Under the pieces are notes generated by a model. That model saw only the letters and a list, made by a program, of their open reading frames with translations, was not told where the DNA came from and searched no databases. The translations under genes and the position numbers were made by a program. A DNA stretch of 64,000 bases, taken from NCBI GenBank assembly GCA_019218375.1, contig JAHUUK010000006.1, forward strand, positions 1 through 64,000, written 5' to 3'. This document shows, one piece after another, positions 33,664-42,922 of this stretch (the stretch's first letter is position 1; each line of letters begins with the position of its first letter). Source of the stretch: Dermabacteraceae bacterium TAE3-ERU5. Its GTDB lineage: Bacteria > Actinomycetota > Actinomycetes > Actinomycetales > Dermabacteraceae.

Positions 33664-36663
33664 GTGACCCTTGTCTGGACCCTTGCTGTGCTAGCCGCAG
33701 CGGTGGCACTCACGCCCCTGATGTCGCGCCCGTTGGGCCGCGCTCTGGGTTGGCCGCTGGCTGCGTTTTACCTGGTTGCGACCGCCGTCTTCCTGCCTGC
33801 CGTCAGTGAAGTCCTAAACGGTAAGACCCCCGAATTCAGCGTTCCCTGGATTCCTCAGTTGGGGGTGGAGTTTGCGCTGCGCGCCGACGGTCTCGGGGTG
33901 GTATTCACCCTGATCGCCCTCGTGATCGGTGCCGTAGTTTTCGTCTACTCCACCAAATACTTAGAAGAGGGGCCGCAGCTCAGCTTCTACCTGGTGATGG
34001 CGACCTTCACCCTGGCCATGGTCGGCCTGGTGCTCGCTAACGACCTGGTGCTGCTGTTCATCTGCTGGGAACTAACCAGCCTCGCCTCCTTCCTGCTGAT
34101 CGCCCGCTCCGGGGTGGGCGGGGAAGCGCCCTCGATGCGCACCCTGCTGATCACCTTCATCGGCGGCCTGTTGCTGCTCGCGGCAGTGGCCCTGATGATC
34201 GGCAAGATCGGCACCGGCAACGTGCACGAGGTCCTGACCTCCAGCGTGTGGCGCGACGATCCCGCCTTCACCGGGCTGGTGGCCGCTCTGGTGGCGCTCG
34301 CCGCCTGCACGAAGTCGGCGCAGTTCCCGTTCCACGTCTGGCTGCCCGACGCGATGGCGGCCGCCACGCCGGTTTCCGCGTACCTGCACGCGGCGGCAGT
34401 GGTGAAAGCCGGCATCTTCCTGCTGCTGCGCTTCACCCCGGCATTCCACGACGCCTACCTCTGGCACGCCATTTTGATCCCGGCGGGCCTGGTGACGGCG
34501 TTCATCGGCGGCTGGTTCGCGCTGCAGCAAAGCGACGTGAAGAAACTGATGGCGTATTCGACCGTGAGCCAGCTCGGCCTGATCGTCGCCGTGATCGGCG
34601 TCGGCACCGAAATCGCCATCATGGCTGCCGTGCTACACACCATCGCGCACGCCCTGTTCAAGTCGGGCCTGTTCATGATGGTCGGCGTTATCGACCACAC
34701 CGCACACACCCGCGATCTGCGCAGGCTACCCGCGCTCTACCGCTACATGCCGGTCAGCTTCACCGTCACCATCCTGGGCTGCGCCTCCATGGCGGGCCTG
34801 CCGCCCATGCTCGGCTTCGTTTCCAAGGAATCGCTGCTGACGGGCGCGCTGGATTCGCCCTACGGCAGCTCCCTGGGGTGGGCCGTGGCGCTCGGTATAG
34901 CCGCCGCCTCCATCCTGACCTTCACCTACTGCGCCAAGATTGTGCTTAACGGTTTCGTTGACGCCCGGGGCGGCGCGGAAGCGGCGGAACGCGACCTGCA
35001 CCCGGTGGATCCGATCATGCTCGGCGCCGCCGCGCTGCCCATCGTCGCCAGCCTGCCGCTCGGCATCCTGGTCGGCGTCCTGGACACCCCGGTCGCGCAG
35101 GCCACCCGCGCCGCCTTCGCGGGACGCGGCGAGGCCGGGCACGGCGTCCACCTGGCGCTGTTCCACGGCATCACCCCCGAACTGGGGCTGACGCTCGTCA
35201 TCGTCACCGCCGGTATCGCGCTCACCCTGGTGCGCGGCCGCTTCTTCGCCTGGTGCGAGGAGCATCCGTTCCTGTTCACGGGTGCCGACGTGATCGAGCG
35301 CGTGCACATGCTCAGCGGCAAACTCGGCCGGGCGCTCGCCAAGCCGATCGCCAGCGACGACCCGATGCGCCACCTGGCCTCCATCGTCGTCAGCCTCACC
35401 GTGCTGGTGGCGGCGTCGTTCCTGACCGTGCGCGGCTCCCTGGCACCGCTGCAGCCGAACCTGAACCAGCCGATCGATCTGCTGGTGCTGGTCCTGATCA
35501 GCTGCGCCGTGTTCCTGGTTTGCAGCACCGACTCGCGCCTGTCGGCCACCGTAGCCCTGAGCGCGGTAGGCATCGTGGTGACCGTGCAGATCCTGGCGCT
35601 CGGCGCGCCCGACGTAGCGCTCACCCAGCTGCTCGTCGAATCCCTCACCGTCATCGTGATCATGCTGGTGCTGCAGAAGCTCCCGCTCACGTTCGGTAAG
35701 GCGGGCTGGCGGCGTCGGCCCATCATCACCGTGATCGCAATCGCCGCCGGTCTCGCGGCAGGCGGTATCACCTACATGTTCGCCGCGCGCCGCAGCCGTT
35801 CCGACCTGGCGCTCGAATACATCAACCACGCCCACGACATCACGGGCGGACACAACATCGTGAACGTGATCCTGGTGGAGTTCCGTGCCTTCGATACCAT
35901 GGGCGAACTCGCGGTGCTCGGCATGGCGGGCATCGCTATCGTGGCGGTGCTTTCCACCGTGCGCCACGAGTTCCTGGACCCCTCCCCGGAGGAGGACCGC
36001 AACTACGTGCCCGCGCCGGAAATCCCGCTGCGCCCCAAGGGCAGCCCCGCGCATCGCGCAATCATGTCCGCCTGGGGCAACGCGGCGGCGATGCAGTTCA
36101 TGGTGAGGGTGCTTACCCCGATCCTGATTCTGATTTCGCTCGGCCTGTTCCTGCGCGGCCACAACGCGCCCGGCGGTGGCTTCATCGCCGCCCTCGTCGG
36201 TTCCGCGATCATCGGCCTGATCTACCTTTCCACCTCGGAGGATCGCCAGATCGGCCCGCCGCGCCTGCCGATCCTGCTGATCGGCTTCGGCATCCTGATC
36301 GCCATCGGCACCGGCCTGGCCGGATACCTGGAAACCGGCTTCCTGGACGCCATGCACGGCCATATCGGCCCCGAGCACGTCTCTAGCTCCATGGTGTTCG
36401 ATGTCGGCGTTTACCTCGCCGTGCTCGGCCTGGTCATGATGAGCTTCAACCTGCTCGGCACCTCCGGTCTGCTGGAGCGCACCGGGCGGGAAGAACAGAC
36501 CAGGGAACGCGCCGACGAAGCGTTCGAGGGCGAACTGCCCCACCCGCTGCGCACAGTGCGCGGCAAGCGCTGGCAGGCCCGCGTCGCCAAACGGCGCGCC
36601 CGCGTCGGCGCCTCCACCAGCCATGTTTCTGACGGAACCCGACCCGAGGAGCCAGGCCGCTGA
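33664..36663 (+). CDS. mrpA: Na+/H+ antiporter subunit A with fused MrpB domain
   Basis: The GTG at 33664 has AAGGAT upstream. The 999-residue protein combines the ND5-like proton-channel part (FICWELTSLASFLLI, and HAAAVVKAGIFLLLR with its membrane Lys), a DUF4040/MbhE-like region, and a C-terminal MnhB domain (LRGHNAPGGGFIAALV). There is no separate mrpB gene, consistent with this fusion. As the largest subunit of the multi-subunit Mrp complex it exchanges cytoplasmic Na+ for H+ in alkaline or saline stress. Its stop overlaps mrpC by one base (TGATG). Confidence 0.95.
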   Translation: MTLVWTLAVLAAAVALTPLMSRPLGRALGWPLAAFYLVATAVFLPAVSEVLNGKTPEFSVPWIPQLGVEFALRADGLGVVFTLIALVIGAVVFVYSTKYLEEGPQLSFYLVMATFTLAMVGLVLANDLVLLFICWELTSLASFLLIARSGVGGEAPSMRTLLITFIGGLLLLAAVALMIGKIGTGNVHEVLTSSVWRDDPAFTGLVAALVALAACTKSAQFPFHVWLPDAMAAATPVSAYLHAAAVVKAGIFLLLRFTPAFHDAYLWHAILIPAGLVTAFIGGWFALQQSDVKKLMAYSTVSQLGLIVAVIGVGTEIAIMAAVLHTIAHALFKSGLFMMVGVIDHTAHTRDLRRLPALYRYMPVSFTVTILGCASMAGLPPMLGFVSKESLLTGALDSPYGSSLGWAVALGIAAASILTFTYCAKIVLNGFVDARGGAEAAERDLHPVDPIMLGAAALPIVASLPLGILVGVLDTPVAQATRAAFAGRGEAGHGVHLALFHGITPELGLTLVIVTAGIALTLVRGRFFAWCEEHPFLFTGADVIERVHMLSGKLGRALAKPIASDDPMRHLASIVVSLTVLVAASFLTVRGSLAPLQPNLNQPIDLLVLVLISCAVFLVCSTDSRLSATVALSAVGIVVTVQILALGAPDVALTQLLVESLTVIVIMLVLQKLPLTFGKAGWRRRPIITVIAIAAGLAAGGITYMFAARRSRSDLALEYINHAHDITGGHNIVNVILVEFRAFDTMGELAVLGMAGIAIVAVLSTVRHEFLDPSPEEDRNYVPAPEIPLRPKGSPAHRAIMSAWGNAAAMQFMVRVLTPILILISLGLFLRGHNAPGGGFIAALVGSAIIGLIYLSTSEDRQIGPPRLPILLIGFGILIAIGTGLAGYLETGFLDAMHGHIGPEHVSSSMVFDVGVYLAVLGLVMMSFNLLGTSGLLERTGREEQTRERADEAFEGELPHPLRTVRGKRWQARVAKRRARVGASTSHVSDGTRPEEPGR

Positions 36664-36995
36664 TGATAATTTCCCTCACCGTAACCGTGCTCGTGGCGGG
36701 CGGCGTCTACCTGATGCTGCAGCGTTCCATGGTGCGCGCCGTCTTCGGCATGGGCCTGATCAGCCACGCCGCCAACCTGATGCTGCTGGTCACGGGCGTT
36801 CCCGGCTGGCGCGGGGAACCGCTTACCAACGCCACCTCGGCGCAGCAAATGGCAGATCCGCTCCCGCAGGCGTTCGTGCTTACCTCCATCGTGATCACGC
36901 TCGCCGTCACCATCTTCATGCTGGCGCTCGCCGTCATTGGCCACAATGACGACGTCGCCCACCACCCGAACACGGGGGAGACGCACGAATCATGA
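36663..36995 (+). CDS. mrpC: Na+/H+ antiporter subunit C
   Basis: The 110-residue, three-helix protein is of the NuoK/MrpC type (GMGLISHAANLMLL, then FVLTSIVITLAVTIFMLAL). It overlaps mrpA by one base and mrpD by four (ATGA), so translation is coupled. It forms part of the ion-translocating core. Confidence 0.95.
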   Translation: MIISLTVTVLVAGGVYLMLQRSMVRAVFGMGLISHAANLMLLVTGVPGWRGEPLTNATSAQQMADPLPQAFVLTSIVITLAVTIFMLALAVIGHNDDVAHHPNTGETHES

Positions 36996-38536
36996 ACCCT
37001 GTCCTACTACCGCTCTTCGTAGCGATACCGATGGCGGGGGCCGCCCTCACCATCATCTTCCGCCAGCGCCCCTTCCAACTGGCGGTGCTGACGCTGGTGC
37101 CGACCCTGATCTTCGCAGGCGGCGGCTGGCTCCTAGCCACCCACCAGGAAACCCCGGTAGTCGCCCACAACGTGGGCGGGTACGTGGAAGGCATCGCGAT
37201 CCCGTTCGTGAGCGATAGCTTCTCCGCGCTCATGCTGATGGTCACCTCCCTCGCGGGAGGGGCCGCGATCTGGTTCATGACCCGCACCGGAGAAATCCGC
37301 TACCGCGCCGTCCCCGCGCTCACCCTGCTGCTGCTGGCGGGCGTGAACGGGGCGCTGCTCACCGGCGACCTCTTCAACCTGTTCGTCTGGGTAGAGGTCA
37401 TGCTGATGCCGTCCTACGCGCTGATCGCCGTCACCGGCACCTGGCGCAGGCTCGGCGTGGGCCGCATGTTCGTGCTGGTAAACCTGCTCACCTCCACCGT
37501 GCTGCTGATCGGTGTGGGCATGGTTTACGGCACCGCGGGCACCGTCAACCTGGCGCTGCTGAGCGGCGCGGGCAACCACAACCCGGTCACCGCCGCGGCG
37601 CTCGGAATTGTGCTGCTCGCGCTCGCCGTGAAAGCCGGTGTGGTGCCCGTGCACGGCTGGCTACCGCGCTCCTACCCGGCCACGTCGGCCGGCATTATGG
37701 CCCTGTTCAGCGGCCTGCACACCAAGGTGGCGCTGGTTGCGATGTACCGCATCGTCTCCGTGACGTTCCGCGACGGCATTCCCTTCCTGGGGCTGTTCAC
37801 CGCACTGGTGGTCGTGACCATGGTGGTCGGGGCGTTCTCCACCACCGCTTCGCGCTGGCTGCGTTCCGCGCTGGCGTTCCAGATGGTGGCGGGCGTCGGC
37901 CACATCCTGATCGGCCTGGTGCTGCTGACGGAAATCTCCCTCGCCGCAGGCATTCTCTACATGGTGCACCACATCGTCACCATGTCGGCCCTGGTGATGA
38001 GCACCGGCGCCATCGAACACGTCTACGGCACCGGCAGGCTCGACTACATTCGCGGTCTGGCCAGGCGCGATCCGGTAGTGATTACCGTGATAGCGCTCGG
38101 CTTCTTCTCGCTGGTCGGCCTGCCCCCCACCTCCGGTCTGTGGGGCAAGCTGGCGCTTATGAACGCGGCCGGAGCGAAAGCCACCGCACCGCTCATAAAC
38201 GCCGAGGGAGTAGATACCTCTTACGTGATAATCGCAGCGGTCATTTTGGCATCCATCGGCTCCATGCTGGCGCTGCAGCAGGTATGGCGCACAACCGCCT
38301 GGGGTGCGCCGATGGAAACCTACCGGCCCGACGACGAATCGCGCGGGCGAGGCGACGCGGTGCCGCTGCCCGACACGGTACGTATCCCGTTCTCCCTGGC
38401 CGCTCCCAGCGTGGCGATGATGGGCGTCTCCGTGGCGATGTTCTTGGGAATCGGGCTGATCATGCCCTACTTCCAGGCTGCGGCGCACTCGCTGATAGAT
38501 GTCGATACCTACGTGAAGGTGGTGCTGGGTAAGTAA
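36992..38536 (+). CDS. mrpD: Na+/H+ antiporter subunit D
   Basis: The 514-residue protein is an ND2/ND4-like antiporter subunit with about 14 helices. It carries the conserved acidic helix LFNLFVWVEVMLMPSYALI, a membrane Lys in ALAVKAGVVPVHGWLP, and GLPPTSGLWGK. It starts in an ATGA overlap with mrpC and ends in a TAATG overlap with mrpE. Together with MrpA it provides the proton path. Confidence 0.95.
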   Translation: MNPVLLPLFVAIPMAGAALTIIFRQRPFQLAVLTLVPTLIFAGGGWLLATHQETPVVAHNVGGYVEGIAIPFVSDSFSALMLMVTSLAGGAAIWFMTRTGEIRYRAVPALTLLLLAGVNGALLTGDLFNLFVWVEVMLMPSYALIAVTGTWRRLGVGRMFVLVNLLTSTVLLIGVGMVYGTAGTVNLALLSGAGNHNPVTAAALGIVLLALAVKAGVVPVHGWLPRSYPATSAGIMALFSGLHTKVALVAMYRIVSVTFRDGIPFLGLFTALVVVTMVVGAFSTTASRWLRSALAFQMVAGVGHILIGLVLLTEISLAAGILYMVHHIVTMSALVMSTGAIEHVYGTGRLDYIRGLARRDPVVITVIALGFFSLVGLPPTSGLWGKLALMNAAGAKATAPLINAEGVDTSYVIIAAVILASIGSMLALQQVWRTTAWGAPMETYRPDDESRGRGDAVPLPDTVRIPFSLAAPSVAMMGVSVAMFLGIGLIMPYFQAAAHSLIDVDTYVKVVLGK

Positions 38537-38949
38537 TGCGTATCTTCTACTGGGCCAGTTACCTGCTGTTCATCCTGCGTGAGATCATCGCGGGATCGCT
38601 GCGGATCGCCGTGGAAGCGTTTACCCCCGGCACCTCCACCAAACCGGCCATCATCGAATACCACCTGGCCGGAACCTACGATTTCGAGGTAATCGCGCTC
38701 GCCTCGTCGATCACGATTACCCCCGGCACGCTGGTGCTCGGTACGGCCTCCGGAAACTCGGAAGAGGGGGCAACCCTCTACGTGCACGCCATGTTCGCGG
38801 ATAGCCGTGAAGAGGTAGTCGCCTCCTTGCGCGACATGGAGGACCGTTTGCTGCGGGCCTCTCGCGGCAAGGAGGGGGCGCGCCTGGCGCGCGAGGCCGA
38901 ATACGAATACCAGCGTCGGCACGCGAACGACCCGAAGGAGCAAGCATGA
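38536..38949 (+). CDS. mrpE: Na+/H+ antiporter subunit E
   Basis: The 137-residue MrpE has an N-terminal hydrophobic part and the conserved ASSITITPGTLVLG segment. It overlaps both neighbours (TAATG with mrpD, ATGA with mrpF). MrpE is an accessory membrane subunit needed for full activity and assembly. Confidence 0.94.
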   Translation: MRIFYWASYLLFILREIIAGSLRIAVEAFTPGTSTKPAIIEYHLAGTYDFEVIALASSITITPGTLVLGTASGNSEEGATLYVHAMFADSREEVVASLRDMEDRLLRASRGKEGARLAREAEYEYQRRHANDPKEQA

Positions 38950-39212
38950 TCGTGACCATTTCCGCCGGGATCGCCATCGTGCTGCTGGCATTCACGATCC
39001 TGCTCGGCCTGCTGCGCATCGCCTCCAGTAAGGACGGCGCGAGCCGCGCTGTGGTGGGCGACCTCGTGTTCTTCTGCGCCATCGGCATCATGGTGATCCT
39101 GGGAATCCTGACCCCCTCCACCGTGGTTATTGACGCCACCCTGATCGCGTCCCTGCTGGGCGTGCTCGCGACCATCGCGCTGGCCCGCATCCTCACCCGT
39201 GGAAGGCGCTAA
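38946..39212 (+). CDS. mrpF: Na+/H+ antiporter subunit F
   Basis: The 88-residue protein has three helices, including the MrpF-type VIDATLIASLLGVLATIALAR. An AAGGAG lies seven bases before the ATG, and the start overlaps the mrpE stop. Confidence 0.94.
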   Translation: MIVTISAGIAIVLLAFTILLGLLRIASSKDGASRAVVGDLVFFCAIGIMVILGILTPSTVVIDATLIASLLGVLATIALARILTRGRR

Positions 39213-39214
39213 AC

Positions 39215-39577
39215 ATGCTGATAGACATCATCATTTCGCTGCTGCTCATCGTCGGTGCACTGGCCACCCTGGTGTCGGCCGTGGCCATGTTCCGGGCGCG
39301 TGACGGCTATACCCGCATCAACGTGCTCGGCGTAGCCACCGGCGTTGGCCTCCCGCTGATCGTTTGCGCGGCGTTTATCTACCACACCACCTACGACGGC
39401 TTCTCCTGGCTGTATCTGGCCCGCGCCGTGCTGACGGTGCTTGCCCTGATCATCGTTTCCTCCGTTGCCTCCAACGTGCTGGCGCGCGCCGCCTACATGT
39501 CGGGAGCGGAGATCGACCCGCGCACCAGCCCGCAGGACCTCGCGGTACAGCCCGACATCAGCGCCGACCGCGCCTGA
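39215..39577 (+). CDS. mrpG: Na+/H+ antiporter subunit G
   Basis: The 120-residue MrpG has three helices and the signature MFRARDGYTRINVLGVATGVG. The start is two bases after the mrpF stop. It is the last gene of the operon and is followed by a strong terminator. Confidence 0.94.
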   Translation: MLIDIIISLLLIVGALATLVSAVAMFRARDGYTRINVLGVATGVGLPLIVCAAFIYHTTYDGFSWLYLARAVLTVLALIIVSSVASNVLARAAYMSGAEIDPRTSPQDLAVQPDISADRA

Positions 39578-39593
39578 ACAAACGAAAGGGAAC

Positions 39594-39615
39594 GGGGCCG
39601 TAACATTACGGCCCC
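39594..39615 (+). terminator. Terminator of the mrp operon
   Basis: GGGGCCGTAA and TTACGGCCCC, with weaker outer pairing GGAA/TTCC, followed by TTCCTTC. Confidence 0.85.
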
Positions 39616-39633
39616 ATTCCTTCATGTGCGGCG

Positions 39634-39639
39634 TAACCT
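39634..39639 (+). promoter_or_regulatory. -10 element TAACCT for argE
   Basis: TAACCT, six bases, then ATG 39646. A GGTGG just upstream of the ATG would be absent from or at the very end of such an mRNA. Confidence 0.5.
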
Positions 39640-39645
39640 GGTGGC

Positions 39646-40845
39646 ATGACTGCACTCCCCACCGAGCCGCGCGCCGCCGTGAGCGCGCTGCTGGCGCTAG
39701 ATACCACCTCCGTAAAAGGCACCCTGCCCGTTATCGCGCTGCTGGAAGAAACCTTCGCGGCGGCGGGCGCGCAGGTGCACCGTTTCGTGGAGCCCGACGG
39801 GGTGAAGGCGAACCTGGTGGCGAGCTTCCCCGCCGCGGATGGCAGCCTGGAGGGCGGCGTCTTGCTGGCGGGCCACGCGGACTGCGTGCCCGTGGAGGGG
39901 CAGGTATGGACCACCCCGCCGTTTACGCCGACGGAGCGCGATGGGCGCATCTACGGGCGCGGGGCGTGCGACATGAAAGCGTTCCTGGCGCTTATCGCAT
40001 GCGTAGCGCCGGAGATAGCGTCGGCCCGGCTTAGCGAGCCTATTCACGTGGGCGTGACCTGGGACGAGGAGGTTACGGCGGACGGTGCCCGCGCGCTCGT
40101 CGGCCAGCTTGCACAGCTGGGGATTCACCCGCGTATCGCATTCGTGGGGGAGCCCTCGAACATGCGCGCTATCGGGGCGCATAAGTCCATGAACTCTTTT
40201 ACCGCGACCTTCCGCGGGATTGCGGCCCATTCTTCGCTGCTGCCGCGCGGGCTTAACGCCATCCGCTACGCCGCGCAGTTCATTGAGTTCTTCCACCGGG
40301 AGGTGGTCGATGAACTGCGCGAGAACGGCCCGCGCGATGACGCCTACCCGGTGCCGTACACCACCGGCGGAGTGAACGTGGTGCGCGGCGGCATAGCCCG
40401 CAATACGGTGCCTGACCTGGTGGAACTAAACTTCGAGTTCCGCGCTCTGCCCGAGATCGCGGTGGCCCCCATCGTGGCGAAGATCGAGGCCGAGATAGCC
40501 CGCCTGGATGCTGAAATGAAAGCGGCGGTGCCCGCCGATCCGGCCAGCGACGCGAGCCTGGTCGGAGCCGAACTGGAAATCGTTACGCTGCTGGCGGGCC
40601 TGGCCAGCGGTCCCGAATCCGAGGCCGCGCGCTACGCCGTGCGGCTGGGCGCGCACCCCACGGGCGAAAAGGTCACCTACGGCACCGAGGCCGGCATCTA
40701 CGAGGCCGCCGGTATGAGCGCGGTGGTGGTCGGCCCCGGAGACATCGCCCAGGCGCACGCCGCCGACGAATACATCAGTTACGAACAGCTAGACGAGTGC
40801 CTGGCGTTCCTACGCAACCTGATAGCCGATCTTTCGCACGGTTAG
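39646..40845 (+). CDS. argE: M20 family acetylornithine deacetylase
   Basis: The 399-residue metallo-hydrolase has the M20 metal ligands and catalytic residues in order: GHADCVP, GRGACDMKAF, WDEEVTADG, GEPSNM and the final GPGDIAQAHAADEY. The WTTPPFTPTERDG loop is typical of ArgE rather than of DapE. It would deacetylate N-acetylornithine in arginine synthesis or act on a related N-acyl amino acid. No other arg genes are nearby, so substrate assignment rests on similarity alone. Confidence 0.82.
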   Translation: MTALPTEPRAAVSALLALDTTSVKGTLPVIALLEETFAAAGAQVHRFVEPDGVKANLVASFPAADGSLEGGVLLAGHADCVPVEGQVWTTPPFTPTERDGRIYGRGACDMKAFLALIACVAPEIASARLSEPIHVGVTWDEEVTADGARALVGQLAQLGIHPRIAFVGEPSNMRAIGAHKSMNSFTATFRGIAAHSSLLPRGLNAIRYAAQFIEFFHREVVDELRENGPRDDAYPVPYTTGGVNVVRGGIARNTVPDLVELNFEFRALPEIAVAPIVAKIEAEIARLDAEMKAAVPADPASDASLVGAELEIVTLLAGLASGPESEAARYAVRLGAHPTGEKVTYGTEAGIYEAAGMSAVVVGPGDIAQAHAADEYISYEQLDECLAFLRNLIADLSHG

Positions 40846-40906
40846 CAGGCCGCGCCGGGGCTGTTTTGATGGCACGGCATGGGGCCTCGAGTGCTAGCGG
40901 CACGCG

Positions 40907-41083
40907 CTAACGCTTGGGTGCACTTCATGCCGGTAATCCCCACCCATTAACGCTTGGGTGCGCTTTCTGCTGGTAACCCCGATGCCGTTACGTTTGGGTG
41001 CACTAAACGCTGCGAAAACGCGGTTTAACCCCCACAAAGTGCACTCAAACGTAAGGGGCAGCGAAAAGTGCACCCAAACGTCA
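40907..41083 (+). repeat. GTGCAC-box composite repeat, array F
   Basis: Five boxes at 40910, 40950, 40990, 41039 and 41068 (spacings 40, 40, 49, 29), oriented as arrays A and B. It fills most of the gap between the convergent argE and ABC-exporter genes. Confidence 0.85.
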
Positions 41084-41119
41084 CCGTTAAAGGCGGGCGT
41101 GAGGCGCCCGGGCCACGGC

Positions 41120-42922
41120 TCAGCCCTCTTTCAGCGAGTCCTGCCAGGCCTGGTAGAGGGCGGCGAACTGGCCGCCGCGGGCGATTAGTTCCTGCGGGCT
41201 GCCGTCCTCCAGGATGCCGCCGCCGCCAACCACGAGCACGCGGTCCGCGATCATCACGGTGGAAAGTCGGTGCGCGATGATCAGCGCGGTGCGGTTGCCG
41301 AGCAGCTTGGTCAGCCCCTCCTGCACCAGCCGCTCCGAGGGAATATCCAGGGACGACGTAGCCTCGTCCAGGATCAGCACCGCCGGGTTCGCCAGGAACG
41401 CCCGGGCGAAAGAGATCAGCTGCCGCTGCCCGGCGGAAACCCGCCCGCCGCGCTTGTTCACGTCAGTGTCGTAGCCATCCGGCAGATCCTCGATGAAACG
41501 CTGCGCCCCGATGGCGCGGGCCGCCAGGCGAATGTCCTCCAGGGAAGCATCCGGCCTGCCCAGAGCGATATTTTCGCCGACGGTACCGCTGAACAGGTAC
41601 GCCTCCTGGGTCACCATCACCACGTTGCGGTGCAGATCTTCGGCGGAAATATCGCGCACGTCGATGCCGTCCAGCTTCAGGCTGCCGCCGCTCACGTCAT
41701 AGAAACGCGAAACCAGCTTGGCCAGGGTGGATTTGCCCGCGCCCGTCTGGCCGACCAGCGCAACAGTCTGCCCGGCGGGAATATGCAAATCGAACGGCTT
41801 TAACACCAGGGGGGCATCGGGGGCGTAACGGAAAGAGACGTCCTCGAAGCGGATGTCTCCGCGCGCGTGGGTCAGCTCCGCCGGAGCCTCGGGTTCCTTT
41901 ACCGTCGGCTCCTGTTCCAGCAGGCCGGAAATCTTTTCCAGCGCAGCCACGGCGGACTGCAGGGAGTTGTAGACGTTCGCGATTTCGTCGATCGGCTGGA
42001 AGAAACGGCGCGCGTACAGCACCAGCGCCAGCAGCACGCCGACTTCCATGTTGCCGTGCAGTACCCGGTAGCCGCCCAGCAGCAGGATCGCCGCGATGGT
42101 GGCGGCACCGATCAGGCGCAGCAGGGGCTGGTAGATACCGAACACCATGATGGTGCGCAGCGTGGCGTCCCGGTAGTCGCTTGCCACCTGGCTGTAGTCC
42201 TCCAGGTTTTGCTTCTCCTTGCGAAACACCTGCACGGCCCGGAGGCCACCGAACGTTTCCACGAACGAAACGATCAGGCGCGCCGAATAGGTGCGCATGT
42301 TGCGGAAGCCTTCGCGGGAGGCGCGCTGGAACCAGATGGTCAGCGGTAGCGCCGGGAGCAGCATTGCCAGCATGAGCAGGCCCGTGGGCAGGTCCAGCAG
42401 CAGAATCGAAGCGGCCGTGAACACCATCGCGAGAACCGACCCGGCGAATGCACGCAGGCCGAACTCGAGCAGTTCCCGCAGCGTCTCCATGTCGGAGGTC
42501 TGGCGCGAAATCACGCGCCCCGACGTGTAGTGCTCGTGGAATTCCAGGCTGAGCCGCTGGGTATGCCTAAAGACGCGCCTGCGCAGTTCCAGCAGCATCT
42601 GCTGGCCCAGCACGGTAGAGGTGCGTACCAGGGTGTAGGTGAAGAACGTAGCCAGGCAGGTGATCAGCAGGTAGCCCGCAGAAACCCAGATTGCGGGTGC
42701 TTCACGGCCCTCCAACAGCGCAGGTAGCGCGGTATCTATCCCCTCCGCGATCAGCCAGGGCCCGGCGGCCAGGGTGAGTTGGCTGGCGATCACCATGAAA
42801 GCCAGCCCCACCAGCTGCCAGCGCAGCGGTCTGGCCAGGGACTTCAGCAGCCGCAGCGAACGCTTACGCGCAGCCCGGTTATCCACCGTCTGGGTATCGA
42901 AGGCGTCTTCCTGCACGCTCAC
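41120..42922 (-). CDS. ABC exporter subunit with the intact catalytic glutamate (heterodimer partner 2)
   Basis: The 600-residue half-transporter has a six-helix membrane domain and one ATPase domain. Walker A is GQTGAGKST and Walker B with catalytic Glu is VLILDEATSSLD. The signature is altered to VSAGQRQL instead of LSGGQ. Its start overlaps the upstream subunit's stop (ATGA), as expected for a heterodimeric type IV exporter. In such pairs the altered signature belongs to the non-hydrolysing composite site. The substrate could be a drug or lipid; it is not shown. Confidence 0.92.
   Translation of the reverse strand: MSVQEDAFDTQTVDNRAARKRSLRLLKSLARPLRWQLVGLAFMVIASQLTLAAGPWLIAEGIDTALPALLEGREAPAIWVSAGYLLITCLATFFTYTLVRTSTVLGQQMLLELRRRVFRHTQRLSLEFHEHYTSGRVISRQTSDMETLRELLEFGLRAFAGSVLAMVFTAASILLLDLPTGLLMLAMLLPALPLTIWFQRASREGFRNMRTYSARLIVSFVETFGGLRAVQVFRKEKQNLEDYSQVASDYRDATLRTIMVFGIYQPLLRLIGAATIAAILLLGGYRVLHGNMEVGVLLALVLYARRFFQPIDEIANVYNSLQSAVAALEKISGLLEQEPTVKEPEAPAELTHARGDIRFEDVSFRYAPDAPLVLKPFDLHIPAGQTVALVGQTGAGKSTLAKLVSRFYDVSGGSLKLDGIDVRDISAEDLHRNVVMVTQEAYLFSGTVGENIALGRPDASLEDIRLAARAIGAQRFIEDLPDGYDTDVNKRGGRVSAGQRQLISFARAFLANPAVLILDEATSSLDIPSERLVQEGLTKLLGNRTALIIAHRLSTVMIADRVLVVGGGGILEDGSPQELIARGGQFAALYQAWQDSLKEG

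Noticed and set aside
34726-36624. 632-codon minus-strand frame opposite mrpA
   Set aside because: His/Asp/Gly/Gln-rich antisense product typical of a shadow of a membrane protein gene.
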